Below, piece by piece: positions 40,475 to 49,096 of a stretch of DNA of 64,000 nt. The notes beneath the pieces were generated by a model that saw nothing but the letters and a program-made list of their open reading frames with translations, was not told the origin of the DNA and made no database searches. The position numbers and the translations under genes were made by a program. Origin of the DNA: Thioalkalivibrio sp. ALJT (GTDB taxonomy: Bacteria > Pseudomonadota > Gammaproteobacteria > Ectothiorhodospirales > Ectothiorhodospiraceae); assembly GCF_000381825.1 (NCBI RefSeq), contig NZ_KB907121.1, positions 144,001-208,000 of the forward strand, written 5' to 3'. The first letter of the stretch is position 1. The number at the start of each line of letters is the position of its first letter.

Positions 40475-41419
40475 GTGAACACGAACCCCGTTGCCAGTGC
40501 GCCCGGCTCGCCCCCACCGGGGCCACCCCGCGCCCGCGACCACCTGGGGACGATGCTCTTCCTCGCAGTGGTCGCCCATGCCCTGATCATTCTGGGGATC
40601 GGCTTCGCCGTGGATGCAATCGACCCGCCCGCGCGCGAGCCGCTGGACATCACCTGGGTCGCCGATCCGGACGCCCCGCCACCGGAACTCGACGACGCCG
40701 TGGAGCACATTGCCACCCGGGATCAGGCCGCCAGCGGCGCGGGAGAGGAGGCCCGCGAGGCACAGGCCCCGGATGCGGACGCCGCCGGGGTGGGCGACCC
40801 CGAACCCGAAGGCATGGAAGCCCCGCTGCCGGAGGCCGCCCAACCACTCCCGGAACCGGCCCCGACGGCACCCGACCCGGAGCCGGTCACCACTGCCCCC
40901 CGGGACGAAACGGCAGCCGCACCCGAACTGGCCGACCCCGAACCGCTGGAACCCTCCGACGCCGAAGACGCGCCCTCCGCCGCGGCCCTGATGAACCGAG
41001 GCCTGGAAAGCGCCCGCGCGGCCCCGGCCGAGGAACGCCAGACCTTCTCCGCCCGCACCACCCGCACCCGCTACCTGGACAGTCTGGCCGCGCGCAGCGC
41101 CCCCGAGGCCGCCTATTTGCAGGCCTGGATCAACAAGGTGGAACGGCTGGGCAACCTGAATTACCCGGACGATGCGCGCCGGCGCGGACTGTCCGGCACC
41201 CTGGTGCTGTCGGTACGCCTGGACCCCGAGGGCGAACTGCTCGACGTTCAGGTCGCGCGCAGCTCCGGGGAGCCGATACTCGACCAGGCCGCGATTCGCA
41301 TCGTGGAGCTGGCCGCCCCGTACGCCCCGTTCACCGAAGCGATGCGGGAGCAGTACGACGAACTGGTCATCACCCGCACCTGGGCCTTCCGCCGCGACCA
41401 GATGGAGCGGGTGCGCTGA
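40475..41419 (+). CDS. tonB: TonB family energy transducer
   Basis: 314 residues from a GTG at 40475 (GAAGGG upstream); a GTG at 40448 is an alternative. One N-terminal TM helix at about 25-47, a long Pro/Glu/Ala-rich spacer to about residue 190 that can cross the periplasm, and a C-terminal TonB domain with YLQAWINKVERLGNLNYPDD and GTLVLSVRLDPEGELLDVQV. It should transmit proton-motive force to outer-membrane receptors. No exbB/exbD here. In Pseudomonas the gene at this site is tonB3, needed for twitching. Confidence 0.88.
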   Translation: MNTNPVASAPGSPPPGPPRARDHLGTMLFLAVVAHALIILGIGFAVDAIDPPAREPLDITWVADPDAPPPELDDAVEHIATRDQAASGAGEEAREAQAPDADAAGVGDPEPEGMEAPLPEAAQPLPEPAPTAPDPEPVTTAPRDETAAAPELADPEPLEPSDAEDAPSAAALMNRGLESARAAPAEERQTFSARTTRTRYLDSLAARSAPEAAYLQAWINKVERLGNLNYPDDARRRGLSGTLVLSVRLDPEGELLDVQVARSSGEPILDQAAIRIVELAAPYAPFTEAMREQYDELVITRTWAFRRDQMERVR

Positions 41420-41457
41420 GCCCGAACATTTCATAAATTCGCGCGCTAATCGCGCAG

Positions 41458-41593
41458 CGTGTGGAGATCCCGGCGCTGCGCGACGGCCGGGATGGTGACC
41501 TGCCCGGGAAGGCCTCGATCAACACAATCCGGGACGTCCGTGCACGTCCCCGAATGGGCCCTGCCACTGGCGGACGCCCGTTGCGAATCAGGT
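41458..41593. repeat. Interspersed repeat, copy A (partner at 62611-62718)
   Basis: The first 37 bases (41458-41494, beginning CGTGTGGAGATCCCGGCGCT) match 62611-62647 with a single mismatch. A second block (41541-41593, containing CCACTGGCGGACGC and TTGCGAATCAGG) matches 62668-62718 closely. Between the blocks the copies differ in length and sequence. The first block contains an internal dyad CCCGGC...GCCGGG. No transposase or coding role is seen. Confidence 0.75.
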
Positions 41594-41730
41594 TTCCGAA
41601 GAAACGGTGCAGGGGGGCATACACGCGACCGAGGGAAATGCCCCGGGCAATCAACAGACGCGCCAGGGCGCACGCAATGGGTGAAATGTTCGGGTGAGCA
41701 ACCCGGCTGGCTTTGTTCCCCCCGTTTCCG

Positions 41731-41789
41731 CAGGAGCCTGTGCACAGGCGGGCGCGCGCCAGGGCCTTCGCCGGCGGGCAGGCTCCTGC
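41731..41789. repeat. REP-like inverted repeat
   Basis: GCAGGAGCCTG (41731-41741) and CAGGCTCCTGC (41779-41789) are perfect inverses flanking GC-rich sequence with CCTTCGCCGGCGGGC. The words AGGAGCC and CTTCGCCGGC resemble REP units known from Pseudomonas. A related single unit lies at 46567-46600. It is 40 bp upstream of yqgE, so it may act as a transcript end for the repeat region or as a nuclease barrier. Confidence 0.65.
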
Positions 41790-41831
41790 ACGTTTCTTGC
41801 GACCCGGCGGGACAGGGTCGATACTGAGGGC

Positions 41832-42410
41832 ATGATGTCCAGCGGCCCACGCCATGAACCCGACCGCCTGCGCGATCACTTCCTGATCGCCATGCCCAGT
41901 CTCAACGATGGCTACTTCGGCCATGCGGTCACCTACGTCTGCGACCACGATGAGGAAGGCGCGCTGGGCCTGGTCATCAACCAGCCCACGGAATTCTCCC
42001 TGCGCGAACTCCTGCAGCACGTGGAACTGGAACCCGACCCCGACCTGCCGGAGATCCCCGTCTACCGCGGCGGGCCGGTACAGCCGGAACACGGCTTCGT
42101 GCTGCACTCTGCGGAACAGACCTGGCGCGGCAGTCAGCCCATCACCGACTCCATCGTGCTGACCACCTCGCGCGACGTCCTCGAGGCCATCAACGCCGGA
42201 CAGGGCCCGCGCCAGGTGCTGATCGCGCTGGGTCATGCCGGCTGGGGCCCCGGCCAGCTGGAGAGCGAACTGGCAGAGAACGCCTGGCTGACCGCCCGCG
42301 CCGACTCCGACATCCTGTTCAACCGCCCGAGCGCCGAGCGCTGGCGCGCCGCCGCCGAACTGATCGGCATCGACGTCAATCTGATCAGTCCGGCCCCCGG
42401 CCACGCCTGA
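41832..42410 (+). CDS. yqgE: YqgE/AlgH family protein
   Basis: 192 residues from the ATG at 41832 (another ATG follows at once). The UPF0301 pattern is present: HFLIAMPSLNDGYFGHAVTY, GPVQPEHGFVLH, LIALGHAGWGPGQLESELAEN and ADSDILF. The biochemical role is unresolved; in Pseudomonas the AlgH name comes from an effect on alginate regulation. It is followed by ruvX after two bases, the conserved bacterial pair. Confidence 0.93.
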   Translation: MMSSGPRHEPDRLRDHFLIAMPSLNDGYFGHAVTYVCDHDEEGALGLVINQPTEFSLRELLQHVELEPDPDLPEIPVYRGGPVQPEHGFVLHSAEQTWRGSQPITDSIVLTTSRDVLEAINAGQGPRQVLIALGHAGWGPGQLESELAENAWLTARADSDILFNRPSAERWRAAAELIGIDVNLISPAPGHA

Positions 42411-42412
42411 AC

Positions 42413-42808
42413 GTGGGACTGCTGGCGTTCGACTATGGCCGCCGTCGCATCGGCATTGCGGTCGGCGAGGAGCTGACCGGCGCGGCACGCGGCCTGCGTA
42501 CTCTGGCGACCGCCGCGCCCGACCTGTGGCCGACCCTGGACCGGCTGGTCGCCGAGTGGAACCCCGAGGGTTTCGTGGTTGGCTGGCCCACCCAGGCGGA
42601 TGGCAAGCCCACGCCGCTGGCACGACGCATCCGGGCCTTTGCCCGCACCCTCGAAGAGCGCTATCACCTGCCGGTATACTGGTGCGACGAGCACCTGACA
42701 TCCCACCTGGCCCGCGAGCGCAGCCGGTCGGGACGCAACGACCCGGGGCTGGATGCCCACGCCGCCGCGGTCATCCTCGAAGGCTGGTTTCTGGAGAACG
42801 CATCATGA
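42413..42808 (+). CDS. ruvX: RuvX/YqgF RNase H-fold nuclease (Holliday junction resolvase-like)
   Basis: 131 residues starting at a GTG. RNase H-like core: AFDYGRRRIGIAVG with the first catalytic Asp, VVGWPTQADG, and DEHLTS followed by DAHAAAVIL with the last acidic residue. The E. coli enzyme takes part in processing of 16S rRNA 5' end; other homologues resolve junctions. Overlaps pyrR by ATGA. Confidence 0.93.
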   Translation: MGLLAFDYGRRRIGIAVGEELTGAARGLRTLATAAPDLWPTLDRLVAEWNPEGFVVGWPTQADGKPTPLARRIRAFARTLEERYHLPVYWCDEHLTSHLARERSRSGRNDPGLDAHAAAVILEGWFLENAS

Positions 42809-43323
42809 CGCCGGACGTCCCGACCCTGCTCGACGACATGGCCGAACAGGCCCGCCACTACCTCAAGACCCGCGGGATCACGGACCCCGTCGTGGTGGGC
42901 ATCCATTCCGGCGGGGTTTGGATCGCCGAACACCTGCGCAACCGCCTGGGTGTGGAGCGCCCGCTGGGGCGGCTGGACATCAGCTTCTACCGCGACGACT
43001 TCTCACGCATCGGCATGCACCCTCAGGTGCGCCCATCGGAGCTTCCGGAAGATCTCGACGGCGAACATGTCCTGCTGGTGGACGATGTGCTGTTTACCGG
43101 GCGCACGATCCGCGCCGCGCTGAACGAGCTGTTCGACTATGGCCGGCCGGCATCGGTGGCCCTGGCCGCACTGGTGGAACGCGACGGCCGCGAACTGCCC
43201 ATCGAGGCCGCAATCGTGGGGGCCCACATGGAACTGGGCGGCAGCGAGCAGATCAAGCTGCGCGGCCCCGAGCCGCTGCGCCTGGAGCGGGTGGCCATCG
43301 AGCCCGAGGAGCCGGAGGCCTGA
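42805..43323 (+). CDS. pyrR: PyrR: pyrimidine operon regulator / uracil phosphoribosyltransferase
   Basis: 172 residues of PRTase type I fold, with the PRPP-binding motif LLVDDVLFTGRTIRAAL and upstream flexible-loop region ISFYRDDFSRIG. In Bacillus PyrR binds pyr mRNA; in Pseudomonas it is linked to pyrBC' expression. No PyrR-binding attenuator was recognised in the short gap before pyrB, so RNA binding here is unproven. It follows ruvX by overlap and precedes pyrB by 18 bp. Confidence 0.94.
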   Translation: MTPDVPTLLDDMAEQARHYLKTRGITDPVVVGIHSGGVWIAEHLRNRLGVERPLGRLDISFYRDDFSRIGMHPQVRPSELPEDLDGEHVLLVDDVLFTGRTIRAALNELFDYGRPASVALAALVERDGRELPIEAAIVGAHMELGGSEQIKLRGPEPLRLERVAIEPEEPEA

Positions 43324-43341
43324 GCGGCCGGACGCAGCCAC

Positions 43342-44355
43342 ATGAATGACTCCCTGATCGCCCGTCCCGGCGCGCGGCTCCCGCTGCCGGGTCCGCTGCC
43401 GAATCGCCTGCAGCTGACCGACGACGGCCAGCTGCGCCACATGCTGACCATCGAGGGGCTGAACCGCGACCTCCTGAACGAGATCCTGGACACCGCCGAG
43501 TCGTTCGCGAACATGAACGAGAAGGCGGTGAAGAAGGTTCCGCTGCTGCGCGGCAAGACCATCGTCAACCTGTTCTTCGAGGCCAGCACCCGCACCCGCA
43601 CCACCTTCGAGCTGGCCGCCAAGCGCCTGTCCGCCGACGTGCTCAACGTAAACATCAGCACCTCCTCGGCCGTGAAGGGCGAGAGCCTGCTGGATACCCT
43701 GCGCAACATCGAGGCGATGAACGTGGACATGTTCGTCGTGCGCCATGAGGAGAGCGGGGCCGCGCATTTCGTCGCCCGCCACGTGGCGCCCGGGATCAGC
43801 GTGCTGAACGCCGGCGACGGCCGCCACGCGCACCCCACTCAGGCCCTGCTGGACATGTTTACCATCCGCCGCCACAAGGGCGACTTCACCAAGCTGAAGG
43901 TCGCCATCGTCGGCGACATCCTGCACTCGCGCGTCGCGCGCTCGCAGATCCATGCGCTCAACATCCTGCAAACCGGCGAGGTGCGCGTGGTCGCGCCCTG
44001 TTCGCTGCTGCCGGCGGATGTCGACCAGCTCGGCGTGCACGTCTACAACGACCTCGACGCGGGGCTTGAGGGCGTCGACGTGATCATCATGCTGCGCCTG
44101 CAGCGCGAACGCATGGAACACGCTCACCTGCCCTCCGAGCACGAGTACTACCAGCTGTTCGGCCTGACCTCGCGCCGCCTGCAGCTGGCGCACCCCACCT
44201 GCCTGGTGATGCACCCGGGCCCGGCCAACCGCGGCGTCGAGATCGAATCCGCCGTGGCCGATGGCCCCCACTCGGTGATCCTGGAACAGGTCACCTACGG
44301 GATCTCAGTACGCATGGCCGTGATGTCCATGGTCATGGGGGCGCACCAGGCATGA
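43342..44355 (+). CDS. pyrB: Aspartate carbamoyltransferase catalytic chain
   Basis: Commits carbamoyl phosphate and aspartate to pyrimidine synthesis. 337 residues; the N-terminal extension of about 30 residues is typical of the Pseudomonas-type enzyme that assembles with PyrC'. Motifs: carbamoyl-phosphate loop [41 protein letters not shown] and [12 protein letters not shown]. Overlaps pyrC' by four bases. No pyrI regulatory chain is present. Confidence 0.97.
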   Translation: MNDSLIARPGARLPLPGPLPNRLQLTDDGQLRHMLTIEGLNRDLLNEILDTAESFANMNEKAVKKVPLLRGKTIVNLFFEASTRTRTTFELAAKRLSADVLNVNISTSSAVKGESLLDTLRNIEAMNVDMFVVRHEESGAAHFVARHVAPGISVLNAGDGRHAHPTQALLDMFTIRRHKGDFTKLKVAIVGDILHSRVARSQIHALNILQTGEVRVVAPCSLLPADVDQLGVHVYNDLDAGLEGVDVIIMLRLQRERMEHAHLPSEHEYYQLFGLTSRRLQLAHPTCLVMHPGPANRGVEIESAVADGPHSVILEQVTYGISVRMAVMSMVMGAHQA

Positions 44356-45656
44356 GCGTACTGATCGAGAACGCCCGCATCCTCGACCCGGTGGACGGGT
44401 ACGACACCATTGGCGCCCTCTGCGTGCAGGGCAGCGAGATCCTCACGCGCGGCCAGGTCCCCGCGGGATTCGAGCCCCGCCGGCGAATCGACGCACGCGG
44501 GCTCTGGCTGCTACCCGGCATCGTCGATCTCGCAGCGCGCCTGCGCGAACCCGGCCAGGAGCACAAGGCCACCATCGCCAGCGAGACCCTGGCCGCCGCC
44601 CGCGGCGGCATCACCAGCGTGGTCGTGCCACCGGATACCGTACCCCCCATCGATTCGCCGGCCGAGGTGGAACTGATCAACCGCCGCGCACGCCAGGCCT
44701 GTGGTGTACGCGTGTATGTGCTCGGGGCACTGACCCACCGGCTCGAGGGACAGCAACTTGCGGAGATGGCCGCTCTGGTACAGGCGGGGGCACGTGGTGT
44801 CAGCAACGCCGACCACCCGCTGGCCAGCCTGCTGGTCCTGCGACGCGCACTGGAATACGCCAACACCTTCGGGCTGACCACCGTGCTTTCCGCCCAGGAC
44901 CCGTCCCTTACCGGGTCCGGATGCATGCACGAGGGCGCGGTATCCACCCGCCTGGGTCTGGCCGGCATCCCCGAGGCTGCCGAGACCGCCGCACTGGGCG
45001 CGATCCTGGCGCTGGTGGAACAGACCGGGGCGCGGGTTCACGTGGCCCGATTGTCGACTCGGCGCGGCGCCGAGATGATTGCCAAGGCCCGTGCCGAGGG
45101 TCTGCCCGTCAGCGCGGACGTCGCCGCCCACCAGCTGTTCCTGACCGAGGTCGATGTCGCGGAGTACGACCCGAATGGCCACGTCATTCCACCGCTGCGT
45201 GGCCAGCGCGACCGCGACGGGCTGCGTGCCGCGGTCGCGCGCGGCGACATCAGTGCCATCTGCTCCGACCACCAGCCCCACGAGCCGGACAGCAAACTGG
45301 GCCCCTTCGCCAGCACCGAGCCCGGCATCTCCGCCCTGGAGACCCTGCTCCCGCTGACCCTGCGCCTGGTCGAAGACGGCCTGATGAGCCTGCACGAGGC
45401 CCTGGCCCGGGTGACCATCGGACCGGCGGATATCCTCGGCTTCGCCCAGGGCCGGCTGACCCCCGGGGCACGCGCTGACTTCGTGCTCTGGGACCCGAAC
45501 GCGATGCACGAGGTGCGCCGCGCGGACTGGCTGAGCGCAGGCCACAACTCCCCCTTCTTCGACTGGACCTTCGCCGGCCAGGTCCGCGAGACCTGGGTGG
45601 CCGGCCGCCCGGTCTGGACCCTGCCCACCGAGGGAAACCCCGAGGACACCGCATGA
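44352..45656 (+). CDS. pyrX: Dihydroorotase-like protein PyrC' (probably inactive)
   Basis: 434 residues of the amidohydrolase fold. The active enzymes have a metal-binding HxH after strand 1 (usually D-x-H-x-H-x-R); here the site reads [12 protein letters not shown], with both histidines lost. Later positions are partly kept ([11 protein letters not shown]). This matches the non-catalytic PyrC' subunit that stabilises the PyrB dodecamer in Pseudomonas, so a separate active pyrC should exist elsewhere. It overlaps pyrB and the PyrK-like gene by four bases each. Confidence 0.92.
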   Translation: MSVLIENARILDPVDGYDTIGALCVQGSEILTRGQVPAGFEPRRRIDARGLWLLPGIVDLAARLREPGQEHKATIASETLAAARGGITSVVVPPDTVPPIDSPAEVELINRRARQACGVRVYVLGALTHRLEGQQLAEMAALVQAGARGVSNADHPLASLLVLRRALEYANTFGLTTVLSAQDPSLTGSGCMHEGAVSTRLGLAGIPEAAETAALGAILALVEQTGARVHVARLSTRRGAEMIAKARAEGLPVSADVAAHQLFLTEVDVAEYDPNGHVIPPLRGQRDRDGLRAAVARGDISAICSDHQPHEPDSKLGPFASTEPGISALETLLPLTLRLVEDGLMSLHEALARVTIGPADILGFAQGRLTPGARADFVLWDPNAMHEVRRADWLSAGHNSPFFDWTFAGQVRETWVAGRPVWTLPTEGNPEDTA

Positions 45657-46561
45657 ACGCGCCCGAAACCGCCTCCCGCCCGCACCGCGGCACGATCTTC
45701 CAGGAAGAAGGCCGCATTCTGGACCATCACGATGCCGGCGCGGATCAGTGGATACTGCGCGTGCACGCGCCGGAGTGCGCCCGGGCGGCGCAGCCCGGGC
45801 AGTTCGCCCACCTCCAGTGTGCGCCACGCCTGCTGATGCGGCGTCCACTGTCCATCCAGCGTGTGGACCGCGAGGCGGGCTGGGTGGAGTTTCTCTACAA
45901 GGTCGTGGGCGACGGCACCCGCGCGCTGTCACAGCAGGTAAAGGGCACCACCCTGAGCGTACTCGGCCCGATCGGGCAGCCGTTCCGGTTGCACCCGGAG
46001 CGTCCGCAACGGCTGCTGCTGGGCGGTGGCGTCGGCATCCCGCCGATGATCTTTCTGGCTCACCAACTGCACCTGCAGGGCGCGGCGGGCCAGACCCACG
46101 CAGTACTGGGCTCGGAAGTGCCATTTCCGTTCCAGCCGCGCCCGTCCGAGATCCTCTGGCCCGGCCTGCCGGACGGCGCAATTGCGACCCTGCCGCTGCT
46201 GGAAGACTGGGGTGTCGCCTGCCGCCTGACCTCGAAGGCCGGCATCCCCGGCGCCCACGACGGCTTCGTGACGGATCTCGCCCGGGCCTGGCTGAAGACA
46301 CTGGCACCGGCAGAGCGCGAGCAGGTCGAGCTCTACGCCTGCGGGCCGCATCCGATGCTCGCGGCCTGCGCGGAGCTGGCGGCCGAGTTCGACCTGCCCT
46401 GCCAGGTCTCGCTGGAGGAGTTCATGGCCTGCGCGGTGGGCGGCTGTGCCGGCTGCACGGTCCCGGTGCGAACCCCCGAAGGGGTGGCCATGAAACGGGT
46501 CTGCGTGGACGGGCCGGTGTTTGCGGCCGCCGATGTCTTTCCGGAGCCGGAACGCGCCTGA
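45653..46561 (+). CDS. PyrK-like ferredoxin-reductase-type flavoprotein (dihydroorotate dehydrogenase electron-transfer subunit)
   Basis: 302 residues: N-terminal FAD-binding barrel (LLMRRPLSIQRVD), NAD-binding domain (GGGVGIPPMIFLA, YACGPHPML), and a C-terminal [2Fe-2S] site with Cys260, Cys265, Cys268 and Cys284 (ACAVGGCAGC). This is the PyrK layout. It overlaps pyrC', so it is part of the pyr transcript. A class 1B PyrD partner is not adjacent, and Pseudomonas lacks this gene at this place, so its electron acceptor is open. Confidence 0.88.
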   Translation: MNAPETASRPHRGTIFQEEGRILDHHDAGADQWILRVHAPECARAAQPGQFAHLQCAPRLLMRRPLSIQRVDREAGWVEFLYKVVGDGTRALSQQVKGTTLSVLGPIGQPFRLHPERPQRLLLGGGVGIPPMIFLAHQLHLQGAAGQTHAVLGSEVPFPFQPRPSEILWPGLPDGAIATLPLLEDWGVACRLTSKAGIPGAHDGFVTDLARAWLKTLAPAEREQVELYACGPHPMLAACAELAAEFDLPCQVSLEEFMACAVGGCAGCTVPVRTPEGVAMKRVCVDGPVFAAADVFPEPERA

Positions 46562-46566
46562 GAAAA

Positions 46567-46600
46567 CAGCAGGGACTTCGCCGGCGAGCCGGCTGCTACC
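46567..46600. repeat. Single REP-like unit between convergent pyrK-like and pilU-paralogue genes
   Basis: GCAGGGACTTCGCCGGCGAG followed by CCGGCTGCTACC forms an imperfect stem around GCCGGCGAGCCGGC. It shares CTTCGCCGGCG with the hairpin at 41731-41789. It fills the 34-bp gap between the two stop codons and covers the TAG of the ATPase gene, a typical REP position, and may terminate both transcripts. Confidence 0.6.
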
Positions 46601-47714
46601 GGTCCGGCGGTTTCAGTTCTTCCTCGGCCTCGTCCGCCGCAGCCACCCCGCCGCCGAAATTCAGGCGCCATTCGAGATCGGCGCGCGAATCCGCCTTGTT
46701 CAGCGCCTCGTCCAGCATCACGTTGCCGGTCTTGAACAGTTTGACGATCGCCTGATCGAAGGTCTGCATGCCCACCGACCGGCCCTTGGCCATCACCTCC
46801 TTGATCTCGCTGATCTTTTCATCACGGATCAGCTCGGAGATATAAGGGGTGTTGATCAGAATCTCCAGCGCGGCGACGCGGCCCCCGTCCTTGGTCTGCA
46901 GCAGACGCTGGGCGACGATAGCCCGCAGGTTCAGGGACAGGTCCGACAGGATTTGCGAGCGGTTGTCCTCGGGGAACAGGTTGATCACCCGGTCCAGGGC
47001 CTGGGTCGCGTTGGTCGCGTGCAGCGTGGTCAGCACCAGGTGGCCCGTATCGGCATAGGTGAGTGCGGCGCGCATGGTCTCGCGCGAACGCACCTCGCCG
47101 ATCATGATGACATCGGGTGCCTCGCGCATGCCTTCCTGCAGGGCGTGATCATAGCTGGGGGTATCGATCCCCACCTCGCGCTGCCCGACGATCGAACGCT
47201 TGTGCGAGAACAGGAACTCGATCGGGTCCTCCACCGTCAGAATATGGCCACTCCGGTCCATGCTGCGATGATCGATCATCGCTGCCAGCGTGGTGGACTT
47301 GCCGGTCCCGGTCGCCCCGACAATCAGCACCAGGCCATCGTTGTGCGAGACGAATTGCTTGAGCACGGGCGGCAGGCCCAGTTGCTCGATGGTGGGGATC
47401 ACCACGCGGATAAAGCGGATGACCATCGCCACCTCGCCGCGCTGGCGATAGACGTTCACACGGAAGCGCCCCATGCCGGCGCGCGAAAGGCCGAAGTTGA
47501 CCGCCTTCTCGCGCTCGAAGGTCTCCGCCTGGTGTGCGGTCATCATCTCGCGGGCGATGTTCTCCGCCTGGCCCGGGACAAGCGCCTTGCGCGAAATCGG
47601 CTGGAGCTGGCCGTCCACCTTGATGCTGGCCGGGGCTCCGGTCAGGAAAAAAAGGTCCGACGCGGACTTCTGCGCCATCAACTTGAGATAAGGCTCGATC
47701 TGCAACTGGCTCAT
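46596..47714 (-). CDS. PilT/PilU-family retraction ATPase, extra paralogue
   Basis: 372 residues. N-terminal PAS-like half, then Walker A GATGTGKS (133-140), Asp box/Walker B region VEDPIEFLFSHK, and DVIMIGEVRSRETM and HLVLTTLHATNA, all intact. It lacks the PilT-specific AIRNLIRE; the same place reads TPYISELIRDEK. It is closer to PilU than to PilT. It lies 18 bp downstream of pilU, so it is probably a duplication within the operon. The C-terminal tail is acidic. Confidence 0.9.
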   Translation of the reverse strand: MSQLQIEPYLKLMAQKSASDLFFLTGAPASIKVDGQLQPISRKALVPGQAENIAREMMTAHQAETFEREKAVNFGLSRAGMGRFRVNVYRQRGEVAMVIRFIRVVIPTIEQLGLPPVLKQFVSHNDGLVLIVGATGTGKSTTLAAMIDHRSMDRSGHILTVEDPIEFLFSHKRSIVGQREVGIDTPSYDHALQEGMREAPDVIMIGEVRSRETMRAALTYADTGHLVLTTLHATNATQALDRVINLFPEDNRSQILSDLSLNLRAIVAQRLLQTKDGGRVAALEILINTPYISELIRDEKISEIKEVMAKGRSVGMQTFDQAIVKLFKTGNVMLDEALNKADSRADLEWRLNFGGGVAAADEAEEELKPPDR

Positions 47715-47732
47715 GGTTTCCGCACTCCACGC

Positions 47733-48905
47733 CTAACGCAGGTTGAAGTCCTCGGGGCGCTCGTCCACGGCCAGGCCCTCGCCTCCGTCCTTGATCGCCG
47801 GCGTACCATCATCCTGGGCACGCTGGCTGTCGAGCTTGATACGCAGACGCAGGTCGTTCATCGAATCGGCGTTACGCAGGGCCTCGTCGTAGCTGATCTG
47901 GCGATTTTCGTAGAGATCGAACAGGGCCTGGTCGAAGGTCTGCATCCCCTGCTCGCGCGAACGCGACATCAGCTCCTTCATCTCGTGCACCTGTCCCTTG
48001 AGGATCAGATCCGACATCAGCGGGGTGTTGATCATGATTTCCACTGCGGGAACGCGACCTTCGCCGCCTTCCTTGCGCACCAGACGCTGCGAGACCACCG
48101 CCTTCAGGTTCAGCGACAGATCCATCAGGAGCTGCTCGCGCCGGTCCTCGGGGAAGAAATTGATGATGCGGTCCAGCGCCTGATTGGTGCTGTTGGCATG
48201 CAGGGTGGACAGGCACAGGTGCCCGGTCTCGGCGAAGGCGATACCGTAATCCATGGTCTCGCGATCCCGAATCTCCCCGATCAAGATCACGTCCGGCGCC
48301 TGACGCAGGGTATTCTTCAGCGCGATCTCGTAGCTCTCGGTATCCACCCCGACTTCGCGCTGGGTGACGATGCTCTTTTTGTGCTCGTGGACAAACTCGA
48401 TCGGGTCCTCGATCGTGACAATGTGATCGGCCGCGGTACGGTTACGATGACCGATCATTGCCGCCAGCGAGGTGGACTTGCCCGATCCGGTGGCGCCGAC
48501 AAAGATCACCAGACCACGTCGTTCCATGGTGATCTGTTCCAGCTGCGGCGGCATCTGGATGTCCTCGAAATTCGGGATCACCGAGTTGATTACACGCAGG
48601 ACCATGCCGGGGCTGCCCCGCTGGGTAAAGACGCTGACGCGAAAGCGCGAGACCCCCGAAAGTCCGATGGCGAAATTGCATTCCTGGTGGCGCTCGAACT
48701 CGGCCGACTGCTTGTCGTTCATCAGTGACCGCACCAGTGCCTGGGTATGCGACGGGGAGAGCTTTTGCTCGGTCATCGGCACCACGTGCCCGTCGATCTT
48801 GGCCGCCGGCGGCATCCCCACCGTAATGAACAGATCCGACCCGCCCCGGGCCACCAGGGCCCGCAACAGGTCATGCATGTACTTGATCGCCTTGTCACGG
48901 TCCAT
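47733..48905 (-). CDS. pilU: PilU, type IV pilus retraction ATPase
   Basis: 390 residues from the ATG at 48905 (GGAGGGGG upstream). Walker A GATGSGKS (137-144), IEDPIEFVHEHKKSIVTQREVG, and HLCLSTLHANSTNQALDRII closely follow Pseudomonas PilU, including the ending ADSMNDLRLRIKL. PilU works with PilT to retract pili under load. It follows pilT after 191 bp and precedes a second PilU-like gene. Confidence 0.94.
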   Translation of the reverse strand: MDRDKAIKYMHDLLRALVARGGSDLFITVGMPPAAKIDGHVVPMTEQKLSPSHTQALVRSLMNDKQSAEFERHQECNFAIGLSGVSRFRVSVFTQRGSPGMVLRVINSVIPNFEDIQMPPQLEQITMERRGLVIFVGATGSGKSTSLAAMIGHRNRTAADHIVTIEDPIEFVHEHKKSIVTQREVGVDTESYEIALKNTLRQAPDVILIGEIRDRETMDYGIAFAETGHLCLSTLHANSTNQALDRIINFFPEDRREQLLMDLSLNLKAVVSQRLVRKEGGEGRVPAVEIMINTPLMSDLILKGQVHEMKELMSRSREQGMQTFDQALFDLYENRQISYDEALRNADSMNDLRLRIKLDSQRAQDDGTPAIKDGGEGLAVDERPEDFNLR

Positions 48906-49096
48906 CACGTCCCCCTCCGGGAAGCGCCGAGCAAAGCCATCCCGGCCTTATCAGCGTACGCGGCGCTGCATGAAGTGGTATGTCCTTGCACTGGCAAAAA
49001 CTTGCAGCTTGCTTCGGAGTCCACCGCCCTTGCAGTGGGCAATTCCGGCGGCTCCTGACACCCGGCGCGGCGTTCACGCCCGGCGTATCGTGGCGA

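Larger units (their letters stand above)
41420..41831. other. Repeat-rich non-coding region between tonB and yqgE
   Basis: 412 bp with no credible gene; it contains an interspersed repeat copy (41458-41593) and a REP-like hairpin (41731-41789). The AT-richer stretch TTTCATAAATTCGCG near 41430 follows the tonB stop. Open frames on both strands arise from the repeats. Confidence 0.6.

Noticed and set aside
48991-49006. Sigma-54 promoter (TGGCA...TTGCA) in the pilT-pilU gap
   Set aside because: The GG-to-GC spacing is one base too short and it points along the plus strand, away from the minus-strand pil genes.
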